64,000 nucleotides of DNA from MFD04580-c1 sp963702995 (GTDB lineage: Bacteria > Planctomycetota > Phycisphaerae > Tepidisphaerales > Tepidisphaeraceae): assembly GCA_963702995.1 (NCBI GenBank), contig OY969783.1, forward strand, positions 4,650,001-4,714,000. Direction: 5' to 3'. Every line of letters starts with the position of its first letter. The first letter of the stretch is position 1. A program made the position numbers and the translations under genes. Below the pieces are notes generated by a model that worked only from the letters and a program-made list of their open reading frames with translations, made no database searches and was not told the origin of the DNA. Below are positions 16,102 to 25,070 of the stretch, piece by piece.

Positions 16102-17727
16102 ATGGAATTGGTCTCCGCCTCCACCGAATCGTTCGCTCCCCCGGCCAAGGCCCCCCGCAAGTGGCCGCTGCTGGCGGCCGTTCCACTGGCCCTGGCGCTC
16201 GGGTACGGCTCCTACCGAGCCTACTCCGCCTACCAGGCCCCGGCGCCCTACGTGCTCGTCGGCGCAAAGTTCTTCACCGTCGCGCCGACCGAAATGAAGG
16301 TGAAAGTCAGCAAGGACGGGGACTTGCAGGCCGTCAACAACATCGACGTCCTCTCCCTGGTTGAGGGGTTGAACACGATCGTCGAAATCGTGAAGGAGGG
16401 GACCAGCGTCAAGAAAGGGGACACCCTCGTCGTCCTGGACTCCTCGGGCATCCGGCAGCGAATCGAAGACACGAGCCTGCTCGTCCACACCGCCGAGAAC
16501 GACCTCACGTCCGCCCGGGAACTGCTCCAGATCCAGGAAGGGCAGAACGCGGCCAACCTCGACGAGGCGAAGGTTGAAGTCGAGCTCGCCGAGCTCGCCC
16601 TCAAGCAATACGAGGAGGGGACCTACCCGCAGGACCTGGCCAGCGCCCAGACCGCCGTCGAGATGTCCAAGATCACCGTCGCGAACAAAGAGGACGACGC
16701 CCGGCAGATCAAGGATCTTTACGCCAAGAACTTCGTCACCTACGCCGACGTGAAGGCGTCGGAGCTGGGCGTGACCACCGCCCAGAACGATTACACCAAG
16801 GCGGTGACGACGCTCAACGTCCTGACCAACTACACGAACAAGATGGACCTCGCGTCAAAGCGCAGCGCGGTCGCCCAGGCGCGGCAGAAGCTGCTCCGGA
16901 CCGAGAAAGAAAACGCGAGCAACCTGGCCAAGGCCCGGAGCGACGTCGAAGCCAAGACCGAAGCGCTCAGCATCCTGAGGCGTCGCGCGGATCACCTGAA
17001 GGAACAGCTCGATTATTGCACGATCAAGGCCCCGGCGGAGGGGCTGGTGGTTTACGCCCAGACGTTCAACGGCAGCTCCGGCCCGATCCAGGAAGGGACC
17101 CAGGTTCGCGAGCGCCAGCCGCTGCTTCGCCTTCCCGATACGACCGAGATGAAGGCCGTCGTGAAGGTGAACGAAACGCAGGTGACGCGCCTGCTCCCCG
17201 GCCAGCGCGGGACGGTGAAAGTCACCGGCGTCGCCGACCTGCTCGGGGCCACGCTGACGAAGATCAGCCCCGTCGCCGACAGCAGCCAGCGATGGTGGAA
17301 CCCGGATCTGCGCGAGTACCCGGTCGAGCTGGTCCTGGATTCGACGCCGCCGAACCTCAAGCCCGGCATCGGCGTGCAGGCCGATATCGAAGTCGAATCG
17401 ATCCCCGACGCGCTCGCCGTCCCGCTCGCCGCGCTGTATGCCCAGGGGGCCGACACCTTTGTCTTCGTCAAACAGCCCGGCGTCGAGAGCGTGGTGCCGC
17501 GCAAGGTGAAGGTGGCCCAGGCGAGTGAAACGCACGCTCGCCTCGGCGATGGCGTCGCGGCCGGCGACATGATCCTGATCCTCCAGGCCGGCCAGGGCCG
17601 CGACCTTCTGGAGAAGGCGGGGATCACTCCGGCCGAGAATCGCCAGCCCCGCCGCAAGGCGGCGCCGGCCGCCGCGCCTGAAAAACCGGCCGCGCTAAAA
17701 AAGCCGATGGGCGAGACCGCCTCGTAG
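16102..17727 (+). CDS. HlyD/RND-type periplasmic adaptor (membrane fusion protein)
   Basis: 541 residues. A single membrane anchor lies at about 21-42 (WPLLAAVPLALALGYGSY). A biotinyl-lipoyl half (VEGLNTIVEIVKEGTSVKKGDTLVVLDSS) is followed by a long coiled-coil hairpin (about 140-300), the second lipoyl half (DYCTIKAPAEGLVVYAQ) and a beta-barrel with NETQVTRLLPGQRGTVKV. The C-terminal tail is Ala/Pro/Lys-rich. The protein should connect an inner-membrane transporter to the TolC-like channel just upstream. No ATPase or permease gene follows, which is unusual because MacB-type ABC genes commonly do. Ribosome site is weak. Confidence 0.93.
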   Translation: MELVSASTESFAPPAKAPRKWPLLAAVPLALALGYGSYRAYSAYQAPAPYVLVGAKFFTVAPTEMKVKVSKDGDLQAVNNIDVLSLVEGLNTIVEIVKEGTSVKKGDTLVVLDSSGIRQRIEDTSLLVHTAENDLTSARELLQIQEGQNAANLDEAKVEVELAELALKQYEEGTYPQDLASAQTAVEMSKITVANKEDDARQIKDLYAKNFVTYADVKASELGVTTAQNDYTKAVTTLNVLTNYTNKMDLASKRSAVAQARQKLLRTEKENASNLAKARSDVEAKTEALSILRRRADHLKEQLDYCTIKAPAEGLVVYAQTFNGSSGPIQEGTQVRERQPLLRLPDTTEMKAVVKVNETQVTRLLPGQRGTVKVTGVADLLGATLTKISPVADSSQRWWNPDLREYPVELVLDSTPPNLKPGIGVQADIEVESIPDALAVPLAALYAQGADTFVFVKQPGVESVVPRKVKVAQASETHARLGDGVAAGDMILILQAGQGRDLLEKAGITPAENRQPRRKAAPAAAPEKPAALKKPMGETAS

Positions 17728-19075
17728 CCCCTCCGACAACGTCGGATCATCCGAGCGACACGCCAGCGCCCACCCCATCGCGGGCCCAGGCTCACTTTCA
17801 CTCCTTGGAGCTCTGACCCTCCCCGTGAACCACGGCGGCGATTCGCTCGTCTGGCCGGCGCATCGTCTGTTGCCCGACGGGCCGATGCCGTTGTGCGGCC
17901 GACGCGGACATCTCCCGCCACCTCGGGCCCACCGGCGTGCGCCGCGCCTCACGCCCGCGCCCGGTTCGCGGGGCGGCCGACCCTGGTGCCCCGGCACCGC
18001 TCGACGGCAACACTTTTACCTCTGAATTCTCAGTTTTTTTCAAGCCCGATAAGATGAATGGTAAGCGGCACCTTTTGCAGCCCGACAAGATGGCGCGGCT
18101 CCAAAAAAAACATGAGTGGCCCCTTTTTGGCCCCGCCTCTGCCCCTTTTCGAGCGAGGCGGAGGAGCCGGCCGACGAAACGAGATGTCTATTGCGATGCG
18201 TGCGAAGCCCATGCTCGACGGCGCCTACATTGTCTGCAAAATAGCTTGAAATCATCTCATTCCTGAATAGTTCGGCGCGCGTGCGGCCGGCGGCCCGATA
18301 CAGGGATGCAACTACTGTGGCGAGCGCAGGGAAGTGGCGATCGTCGAGATGGAGCGAGGCGGTAAAAAAAATTTCATGCGATTTGCGCCGCGCCAGACGA
18401 GGGACGCCGAGAAGTTTTTTTTCTAAAAAGACGAGAATTCGGTTGCATGATCTTCCGATCCATTTATAGTCCCGACGCTCACTCGAGTGAGCGAGGCTTT
18501 AGCACCAGTGCGTGGGTTCTGATCGATCGATCGCGGCGACCTGTTCGCTCCGCGAAAGGTTGGTCAGGGTGTTGAATCTCGGGCTTTGGGCTGTTCGCGG
18601 AATCCGTTTCGTCCGTCGGCGGCAATAGGCGATATCGGGCCGTTTCGGCTCGCCGGAAGTTCCCCGCGTCGGATTGCCGACCGGCGTCTTCACGGCGGCT
18701 ATGACGATGCCCCTGTCGCCTGTCTGTCAGTCGGCAGCGTCGGAACTGTTATTTTGCGTTTCACAACCGGGTGGAGAGGTCATCGTGCCTGCTTCGCTCG
18801 TCGCCCCGGGTCGTGTGGATTCGCTCCCCGTGTTGGTGCAAGCAGGGCCGAACGCGAAGCGCCACCTGCGTCCGCAGGAATCAGTGTGCTTGGCGGGCCT
18901 TGCATAATGAGCATGTCGGCCTTCGGAGATGGAACTGGCTCGCCCGGCGGAGTTTCGATTTGTCGAGCTTCCCGCGGTGGGCGGCCCAGCCCCATCTGTC
19001 CGAATCGTGTCGGCGTCCCGCTCTGACAAGCCTCTCTGACCCAATGGCTTTTTGACATCACGCATAGGAGCGATA
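17728..19075. other. Long non-coding stretch (1.35 kb)
   Basis: No frame on either strand shows convincing protein sequence; the open frames are short and Arg/Pro/Ser-rich. The middle (about 18020-18480) is unusually A/T-rich for this genome, with runs such as AAAAAAAA at 18102 and TTTTTTTT at 18415, and contains near-repeated words GATAAGATG and GACAAGATGG. An 18-base palindrome lies at 18476-18493. This may be a long leader or an eroded gene or island. Confidence 0.5.
18476..18493. promoter_or_regulatory. Perfect 18-base palindrome, possible operator
   Basis: CGCTCACTCGAGTGAGCG is its own reverse complement. It follows the A/T-rich CATTTATAGTCC. It lies 580 bases before the beta-helix gene, so its target is uncertain. 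Confidence 0.4.
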
Positions 19076-20836
19076 ATGCCCCAGCTTTCTCAAAATGGGC
19101 AGGTTCTTGGTTCGTTCGCCACGTCCTCCACGGCCCGCGGCCGCGTCGCGAAATCGAATCGCGCCGCCAGCCACAAGAGCGCCCCGCTCGTCGAGCGGAT
19201 GGAGGGCCGCACGCTCCTTTCCGCAAGCTACTACGTCGCCCCCGGCGGGAGCGACTCCAACCCCGGCACCCTGGGCGCGCCGTTCCACACGATCCAGCGC
19301 GCCGCTGACGCGGGCGGTTCGGGCGACGTGATCAACATCCTCGGCGGCACGTATCGCGAGACCGTCACCCCCAAGAGCGGCGAGACCTTCCGCGCCTTCA
19401 ACGGCCAGAACGTCGTCATCGACGGGGCGGACCCGATCACCGGCTGGTCGGGCTACTCGGGCGCCATCAGCAAGGCGAGCCAGCCCTGGGACATGGGCCA
19501 GGGCAAGAACCAGGTCTTCGTTGACGGCACCGCCATGACCGAGGCCCGCTGGCCGAATACCTCACTCGACGTCTCGCACCAAAACTACGCCCACGTGGCC
19601 ATCGGTTATGGCTCGAGCAGCTTCTACGACTCGGCACTCGCCGGCATCAACGCCGTCGGCGCCACGATCCACATCACCAGCGGGCAGGGCTGGGTCGCGC
19701 AGAGCGGCACCGTGATCGCGCAGTCCGGCGGCCGAGTCACGCTCCGTCTGGCGAATGAAAGCGACCCGCTCCCGGGCATTCGCGGCGGCACCCGCTACTA
19801 CCTGACCGGGAAGCTCAGCTTCCTCGATTCGCCGAACGAGGCGTTCCGCGATTCCAGCGGCACCCTCTATCTCTGGGCCCCCAACGGCACCGCCGGCCAC
19901 CTCGTCGAAGCCAAGCACCGCATGTACGCCTTCAACCTGAAGGGCCGCAGCGGCGTCACGATCGACGGCATCAAGATCATCGGCTGCTCGATCTCCAGCG
20001 GCGGCACGAACAACGTCACGATCAACAACGTCGTCGCCCGTTACACGTCGAAGTTCGACATCCTCGCCAACGGCTGGCAGCCCTATAACGACAGCGGCCT
20101 GTCGCTCATCGGCAACAACAACAAAGTGACCAACTCCGTCGTTGACTCCAGCTACGGCGACGGCATCTATCTCCAGGGCGTCGGCAACACGGCCCAGAAC
20201 GACGTCGTCACGAACAGCAACATCTTCGCGTCCGACGCCTCGGCCATCCGCATCTGGGGGAGCCACAACACCGTCGATCACTGCACGATCGCCTTCTCCG
20301 GCCGCAGCGGCGTAAAGTGGGCCACCTCGACCGCCAGCAAGGTCACCTACAACCTGATCCACGACGTCATGCTCCAGACGAGCGACGGCGGCGGCGTCTA
20401 CACCTACGGCACCAACGGCGCCGGCAGCGAGATGGCCTACAACAGGATCTACAACATCCACACCGGCGGATGGGGATCGGCCGCCCTCTACCTCGACAAC
20501 AACTCCAGCAACTACTACGTCCACAACAACAGTGTCTACAACGTGGACATCGCGTTGAAGATGAACCCGACGAACTACAACGAGAAGATCATCAACAACA
20601 ACCTGATCGGGAGCCTCTACTCGATCAACAGCTACGGCAGCGAGGACGCGAGCGGGTCGCTCCTCCAGAACAACGTCATGAACGGCAAGGTCACCCTCAA
20701 GGGCCGCGTGACGTACATCAGCAACCGGACCAGCGGCGACGCGGCCGGCACATTCTTCGTCGGCGCGACAATCGGCGGCTCGATCAACCCGACCCCCTCC
20801 GTCGCCGTCGCCGGCCCGCTCGTGGCGAAGAAGTAA
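19076..20836 (+). CDS. Secreted right-handed beta-helix protein with LEPR-XLL-like motif
   Basis: 586 residues. The N-terminus carries LVERMEGRTLLSA (residues about 39-51), the planctomycete LEPR-XLL-type motif found near the start of large exported proteins. The rest begins YYVAPGGSDSNPGTLGAPFHTIQRAAD, the DUF1565-like opening of pectate-lyase-fold proteins, and continues as repeated N-rich coils typical of a right-handed parallel beta-helix (NNVTINNVVARY, NNNKVTNSVVDSSYGDGIYL, NTVDHCTIAFSGRSGV). Such proteins are often polysaccharide lyases or hydrolases; no definite catalytic site is recognised. The start has AGGAG six bases upstream, and a terminator follows. Confidence 0.9.
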   Translation: MPQLSQNGQVLGSFATSSTARGRVAKSNRAASHKSAPLVERMEGRTLLSASYYVAPGGSDSNPGTLGAPFHTIQRAADAGGSGDVINILGGTYRETVTPKSGETFRAFNGQNVVIDGADPITGWSGYSGAISKASQPWDMGQGKNQVFVDGTAMTEARWPNTSLDVSHQNYAHVAIGYGSSSFYDSALAGINAVGATIHITSGQGWVAQSGTVIAQSGGRVTLRLANESDPLPGIRGGTRYYLTGKLSFLDSPNEAFRDSSGTLYLWAPNGTAGHLVEAKHRMYAFNLKGRSGVTIDGIKIIGCSISSGGTNNVTINNVVARYTSKFDILANGWQPYNDSGLSLIGNNNKVTNSVVDSSYGDGIYLQGVGNTAQNDVVTNSNIFASDASAIRIWGSHNTVDHCTIAFSGRSGVKWATSTASKVTYNLIHDVMLQTSDGGGVYTYGTNGAGSEMAYNRIYNIHTGGWGSAALYLDNNSSNYYVHNNSVYNVDIALKMNPTNYNEKIINNNLIGSLYSINSYGSEDASGSLLQNNVMNGKVTLKGRVTYISNRTSGDAAGTFFVGATIGGSINPTPSVAVAGPLVAKK

Positions 20837-20874
20837 CAACGCCCCGGGGACGGTTCCAGCAAGACAAACCGAGC

Positions 20875-20915
20875 ACGCCGCGGCAGGAGACACCTCCTGC
20901 CGCGGCGTTCTCTTT
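20875..20915 (+). terminator. Terminator of the beta-helix gene
   Basis: Fifteen-base perfect stem (ACGCCGCGGCAGGAG with its complement), 4-base loop ACAC, followed by TCTCTTT. Confidence 0.85.
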
Positions 20916-20949
20916 GCGTAAGCAAAAGGGCACGCGGATCGGTGAGCCA

Positions 20950-20990
20950 GTATTTCGTAGGGCACGCATTGCGTGCCGCCGACGAAATAC
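20950..20990. repeat. REP-like hairpin, GGGCACGC type
   Basis: Nested inverted repeat: outer GTATTTCGT/ACGAAATAC and inner GGGCACGC/GCGTGCC around ATT. A partial related copy (CGGCACGCAGTGCGCG) lies at about 21034-21050. By recollection such elements are scattered through planctomycete genomes. Confidence 0.6.
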
Positions 20991-21171
20991 CCCCATCGCC
21001 CGAGCCACCGCCCACCCGCCGGACGGGCGGAGTGGCGGCACGCAGTGCGCGCCTCTATCGGGTTTTGCTATGGGTCTGACGCCTCACGCAAAGAGGGCGT
21101 GGGCCCGGAGTGTGACGATCGTTTGTCGCATCAAGCGGAGGATTCCGAGTCCGATGCGTTTTTCCCGCTTG

Positions 21172-21270
21172 GGTGCCATGCCCCACGCTCGCGTGGAGAT
21201 GCCTTCATTCCCTGCCCGACCGATTTCACAACACGAAGGGCATCCCCACGCAAGCGTGGGGCATGGCACC
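21172..21270. repeat. Inverted pair of GGTGCCATGCCCCACGC repeats
   Basis: Copy one at 21172-21203 and copy two in reverse orientation at 21238-21270; each also contains an internal palindrome (CCCACGC..GCGTGGG). A third copy stands at 49414-49450. The layout is that of REP/BIME elements. Confidence 0.75.
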
Positions 21271-21409
21271 AGATGGCACCCGGCGTGATGTCCTCACGTC
21301 AGAGACGCGAATCGCCAGGGAAATGCCTACGCCCGTGGTTGCGTTATCGCCGGATCCGCGTCCTCGTGGTCCGTCTCAGGCAACATTAGGAGTTCGCGAT
21401 GACGCCATC

Positions 21410-21489
21410 CAAAGTGCCGACGGTGCCCTCACCGGCGGTGTTGTTGACCACGCAAAACGCCCGCCGGTGAGGGCACCGGCGGCACTTTG
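21410..21489. repeat. 29-base inverted repeat downstream of the exbD genes
   Basis: Arms at 21410-21438 and 21461-21489 (CAAAGTGCCG..CACCGGCGG and its complement) differ at one base and enclose about 22 bases. It may act as transcription stop or mRNA-stabilising hairpin at the 3' end of the minus-strand ExbB/ExbD transcript as well as being a dispersed repeat. Confidence 0.65.
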
Positions 21490-21576
21490 ATTTGCGATCG
21501 AACCCGCTGATTCAGATGGAACGGACCACCAGTGCTCGATTCGATTGTCCACGCCGGTGGGGAGGCGCGTTGCCCA

Positions 21577-22038
21577 TTACCCACCGGCGGCCGCGAAGGA
21601 GACTTTCTCGAACTTGGCGCGGAGGGCGGCATCGTAGAACGGGGCGAGCTTGGCCCACGTCGTACCCCGGGTCGGGCGAAGGACGACTTCGACCGTGTCG
21701 ATCGCCTGACCATTGCTCTTGAATTGATCGTGAAGCACGACCAGCCGATCCTTCAACGTGTCCGGGTTATCGATGGTTTCGCCGGGAGCGGCCGACAGCC
21801 GAGCGCGGCCCGCGGTGTCCACGTTGACGTTCAGCAGCACCGGAGGGATCTCAGTCGGCCCCGCGGCCGGGTGCCCGCCCGACGAGTGGATCGGCGCCCG
21901 GCTCTGGATGAAGTGCTCATCCGTCCCAAAGCTCCCGGTCAGCATCAGGAAAATCAGGATCACCATCACCACATCAACGAGCGGCGTCATGTTCGGCCCG
22001 GACTCATAACGCACCGGTTTGGGAGCATTGCTTTTCAA
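21577..22038 (-). CDS. ExbD/TolR family biopolymer transport protein (copy 1)
   Basis: 153 residues. One transmembrane helix (TPLVDVVMVILIFLMLTGSF) carries the conserved Asp of ExbD/TolR proteins (LVDVVM), used in proton-driven motors with ExbB/TolQ; the rest is a periplasmic domain. The start is a TTG at 22038 with GGAGG seven bases upstream, chosen because it makes the protein match its 154-residue paralogue at 22206; no ATG serves nearby. It is about 60% identical by eye to that copy, a tandem duplication. Third in the minus-strand series ExbB, ExbD, ExbD, ExbD. Confidence 0.88.
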   Translation of the reverse strand: MKSNAPKPVRYESGPNMTPLVDVVMVILIFLMLTGSFGTDEHFIQSRAPIHSSGGHPAAGPTEIPPVLLNVNVDTAGRARLSAAPGETIDNPDTLKDRLVVLHDQFKSNGQAIDTVEVVLRPTRGTTWAKLAPFYDAALRAKFEKVSFAAAGG

Positions 22039-22205
22039 AAGGCGCCTCCGATTTCTAAGGAGATGAATGGAGCGGGGAGGAGAGCGACCGCGTGAAACGC
22101 CTTGCGCAAGACAGCGGGCAGCCTTCAGAACGGCGGCATCAGCTATGCGTCGGGCGAGCCCGGACGCGCCGACTCGGTCGAGCGGGGGAATTGCCGCCGC
22201 CCGAT

Positions 22206-22670
22206 TCAGCCGCCGGCCATCGCGAAGGAGACCTTTTCGTACTTCGCGCGAAGGGCCGCGTCGTAGAAGGGGGCGAGCTTGCCCCATTTCGTACCGGGGG
22301 TCGGGTGGAGCACCACCTCAATGTTGTCCAGCGACTGGCCGCTGCCCTTGAACTGCTCGCGCATGCCTTCGAGCCGCGCACGCAGCACTTCCGGGTCATC
22401 AATGACGATGTTCGGCGCCCCGGAGATCTGGGCGCGGCCCGCCGTGTCAACGTTCACGTCCAGCAGTTGCGGCGGGACGAAGTCGGCCGGCGGCGCGGCC
22501 ATCTTCCCGCCCGCGGCATGGATCGGCGTCTTGCTCTGGACGAACCGTTCGCTGGTCCCGAAGCTTCCGGTGAGCATCAGGAAAATCAGGATGACCATCA
22601 CGACGTCCACCAGCGGCGTCATGTTTGGCCCCGACTCATAGTGCACCTGTTTGGCGCCTTTGACTTTCAT
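22206..22670 (-). CDS. ExbD/TolR family biopolymer transport protein (copy 2)
   Basis: 154 residues. A short cytoplasmic N-terminus (MKVKGAKQVHYESGPN) is followed by the single membrane helix with the motor Asp (MTPLVDVVMVILIFLML) and a periplasmic domain ending FEKVSF-like (YEKVSFAMAGG). Closest relative is the neighbouring copy at 21577, with which it shares ESGPNMTPLVDVVMVILIFL and AKLAPFYDAALRAK. GGAG lies nine bases before the ATG. Confidence 0.93.
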   Translation of the reverse strand: MKVKGAKQVHYESGPNMTPLVDVVMVILIFLMLTGSFGTSERFVQSKTPIHAAGGKMAAPPADFVPPQLLDVNVDTAGRAQISGAPNIVIDDPEVLRARLEGMREQFKGSGQSLDNIEVVLHPTPGTKWGKLAPFYDAALRAKYEKVSFAMAGG

Positions 22671-22758
22671 GTTTTTCTCCGGTCTCGGCTCGGCCCGGCT
22701 GGCCCCCGCGCGCGGCTCATAACAGCCATCGCCTCGGTCGCATGGGCCGGGTGGCCGC

Positions 22759-23313
22759 TTATTTCACGGCCTGCTTGGAGCCGTAGTTGGTATTGCGGAT
22801 GCCGGCGTTGGCGATCTCGATCAGCACCTGTTGGAGCATCGAGAATTCAAGGTCCTTTTCGGCACGGATCGTCACGCTGAAGTCCTTGTTCTTCTTCAGC
22901 GCTTCCGTGAGCACCCGCTGGAGCGGCCGATCGACCACCTGCCCGCCCCCGCCGCTGACCGTCAGCTTGATCTCCCGGACGTCTTTCTCGCTCGGGTCCA
23001 CCAGCGCCGTGACGCGCGGCTCTGCGAAGTGGGTGCTGAGCCGAAGCGGCCGCCCCTGCGCGTCCAGCTTGGGCGCGTGGGTCGTCTCGTCGCGGTCGAA
23101 GTTGGGGTCCATCACGTTGATGATCAGCGACCCGCCCAGGTCCTCGATCTTGCGGCCGAGGATCATCGACGGCAGTTCCATCGGGGTGGACCCGGTGGAA
23201 ACGCCGATTTTCGCGACAAGCATGAAGAAAATGATGAGGCACATGACCACATCGATCAGCGGCGTGACGTTCACGCCGCCTTCTTTCATCTTAGGCATTG
23301 AATGCTTTGCCAT
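22759..23313 (-). CDS. ExbD/TolR family biopolymer transport protein (copy 3, divergent)
   Basis: 184 residues. Basic cytoplasmic start MAKHSMPKMKEGGVN, membrane helix VTPLIDVVMCLIIFFMLVAKI with the conserved Asp, and a larger periplasmic domain containing FSVTIRAEKDLEFSMLQQVLIEIANAGI, the typical ExbD end. It differs from the two other copies and is probably the older member. The gene is the first ExbD after exbB in the transcript, separated from it by 216 bases that contain a hairpin. Confidence 0.94.
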   Translation of the reverse strand: MAKHSMPKMKEGGVNVTPLIDVVMCLIIFFMLVAKIGVSTGSTPMELPSMILGRKIEDLGGSLIINVMDPNFDRDETTHAPKLDAQGRPLRLSTHFAEPRVTALVDPSEKDVREIKLTVSGGGGQVVDRPLQRVLTEALKKNKDFSVTIRAEKDLEFSMLQQVLIEIANAGIRNTNYGSKQAVK

Positions 23314-23418
23314 CGCACACCTCCCGGGGTGGAGCGAACGGTGAAGAGGCCTGACGCATCCGCCGGCGGCCGACGTTTGGAAGCGGCGGGGCGCCGCCGA
23401 CGCATCGCCCCGCGCCTG

Positions 23419-23451
23419 TCGTCATCCGCGCCCGGATGGCGCGGATGACGA
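23419..23451 (-). promoter_or_regulatory. Stable hairpin between exbB and exbD genes
   Basis: Thirteen-base perfect stem (TCGTCATCCGCGC and its complement) with a 7-base loop and no T tract. It may be an mRNA processing or stabilising element that sets unequal ExbB and ExbD amounts. Confidence 0.45.
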
Positions 23452-23529
23452 GGGCGCTGCGCGATAGCCGAGGAGCCCCGCCGCCCCGGCATCGGAAAGT
23501 CAGGGGCGGCGTGGGAGCGACGCGTGCGA

Positions 23530-24408
23530 TTATTGGGGCATCGGGGCGGGGGCCGGGAGGGGCATTGCCGGCGGCTTGCGCATCGCCGGGGCGGCCGGCT
23601 GCGGGACGCCGGGGGCACGGACGGCGCCGGGTGCGGCCGCCGTGGGCTTGGGCTGCTCCTGCGGCTTGACCATCAGCAGCAACTCTTCGGCGACCAGGGC
23701 CGCGCGAACAGTCAGCTTGTCAACGATCGTCCGCAGGATGCCGAACGCCGCCAGGCACGGGACCGCCAAAAACAGGCCGAGGAACGTGTGGGCCAGCGCC
23801 TTGGAGATACCGCCGGCCAGCTCGGCGGGGCTCGCGGCGCCGGCGGCGGCGTTCATGGCGCTGAACGCCTCGATCATGCCAAGCACCGTGCCGGCCAGGC
23901 CCAGGAGCGGCCCAAGGTTGCCGATGATGTTGAGGTACTCGATGCTTCGGAAGCGGTCGGCGGTCTGCTCGCCCAGGGCCGTCTCCATCGCTTCTTTCAT
24001 GCTGCTGAAACTGGGGGCCCGCTTCAGGGCCGGGTTCAGCGCCCGGGCGATGAAGCTCGGGTCGGTCTCGGTGAACTCAATCAGCTCCTTGAACTTCTTC
24101 TGCTGGATCATTTCACGGATCTGCTCCGTGCTGGCTTCCGGCATCAGCACCGATGCTCGGTTCTTGATGAAGCCCTGGATGATCAGCGTCAGCCCGACGA
24201 TCGACAGGCTGATGATGATGAAGAAGATCGGGTCCTTGTTGGACATGATGACCTGGAACAGGCCCTGCGGGCCCGTTGCCCTGGCTTCGCCCGCAGGGGC
24301 GGCCGTCTGGGCGAACCCGGTGCTGACGAAGCAAAGGGCGCCAACCATCATCGCGAGTAGCGCGATGCGGAACTTGGACGAGGCATAGCGGCCGAAGAGA
24401 CGGGTCAT
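23530..24408 (-). CDS. MotA/TolQ/ExbB family proton-channel protein
   Basis: 292 residues. A signal-like first hydrophobic segment (FRIALLAMMVGALCFVSTGFAQ) precedes three membrane helices: about 53-75 (PIFFIIISLSIVGLTLIIQGF), 155-180 (LNIIGNLGPLLGLAGTVLGMIEAF) and 200-225 (ALAHTFLGLFLAVPCLAAFGIL). GNLGPLLGLAGTVLGM is the family signature. A Pro/Ala-rich tail (250-292) is unusual for the family. The protein should form the pentameric channel that energises the ExbD partners encoded next. The start at 24408 is preceded by AGAAGGA. Confidence 0.94.
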   Translation of the reverse strand: MTRLFGRYASSKFRIALLAMMVGALCFVSTGFAQTAAPAGEARATGPQGLFQVIMSNKDPIFFIIISLSIVGLTLIIQGFIKNRASVLMPEASTEQIREMIQQKKFKELIEFTETDPSFIARALNPALKRAPSFSSMKEAMETALGEQTADRFRSIEYLNIIGNLGPLLGLAGTVLGMIEAFSAMNAAAGAASPAELAGGISKALAHTFLGLFLAVPCLAAFGILRTIVDKLTVRAALVAEELLLMVKPQEQPKPTAAAPGAVRAPGVPQPAAPAMRKPPAMPLPAPAPMPQ

Positions 24409-25022
24409 GACGCGGTCCTTCTCTCCCGGAGTCCGGGAGTACCAGCGGGGCCGCCAGCGCGGGGAGTTTGATGTGCGAGCCGAAGGCGGACAGGGCGATC
24501 CCGTCGCGTGAGCCTGCGGCAAACGTGGTGATGTTCAGTCCGCTGGCATCGACAGGACGGCCGCGGCGCATCCGGCGGCTGCCGGGCAACGCCCATGCGG
24601 AGAGGCCGGTCGGATGTCACAAGAAGGGGATCGCCCGCGCGTTGAATCGTTGCGCAAGCGTGCCTTGGCGGGTTGAACCTCACCCAATCGAACGCCCGGT
24701 GCCGGTTAAGCACCCGAACCCCTGGCCGCACTCGGTGACTGGAGCCGATCTCACTGTCTCCCGGCGGGTCACAGGGTTGGGAAGGGGGCAGACATGCGGC
24801 CGCGGGCATCGCCCACGCCACATCACCCGTCCATGCCGCCACGACCGGAATCGTGTCTCTGTCACCGAGGCGGCAAAAAACAGGCCTGCACTACCCTCCC
24901 CGATACGACGATCAACATCCTGCTCGAACAGGCCGGCGAAATGCGCCCGGCCCGTCACCGGCCGCCCATCGTCTGAGAAAGCGTCGTCAAGGTGACGCGC
25001 TTCCAAGGGCGGCCCGGTCGAG
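24409..25022. other. Intergenic region between exbB and the VWA gene
   Basis: About 610 bases with no convincing gene. It begins with a small hairpin-like sequence (CTCCCGGAGTCCGGGAG near 24423) and otherwise holds only short shadow-like frames. Confidence 0.45.
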
Positions 25023-25058
25023 AAAAACGCCCGCCGCCGCGATCAGCGGCGGCGGGCG
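25023..25058 (-). terminator. Rho-independent terminator of the VWA gene
   Basis: Thirteen-base perfect GC stem (CGCCCGCCGCCGC and complement), loop of five, followed on the minus strand by TTTTT; it begins 12 bases after the stop. Confidence 0.93.
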
Positions 25059-25070
25059 GGTGATCAACCA

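Noticed and set aside
18586..19026. A 146-codon plus-strand ORF in the long gap
   Set aside because: Composition is G/S/R/P-rich, with no ribosome site; no resemblance to a known protein.
20317..21288. A 323-codon plus ORF overlapping the beta-helix gene
   Set aside because: H/Q/R-rich reading of the beta-helix gene in another frame, extended through repeats.
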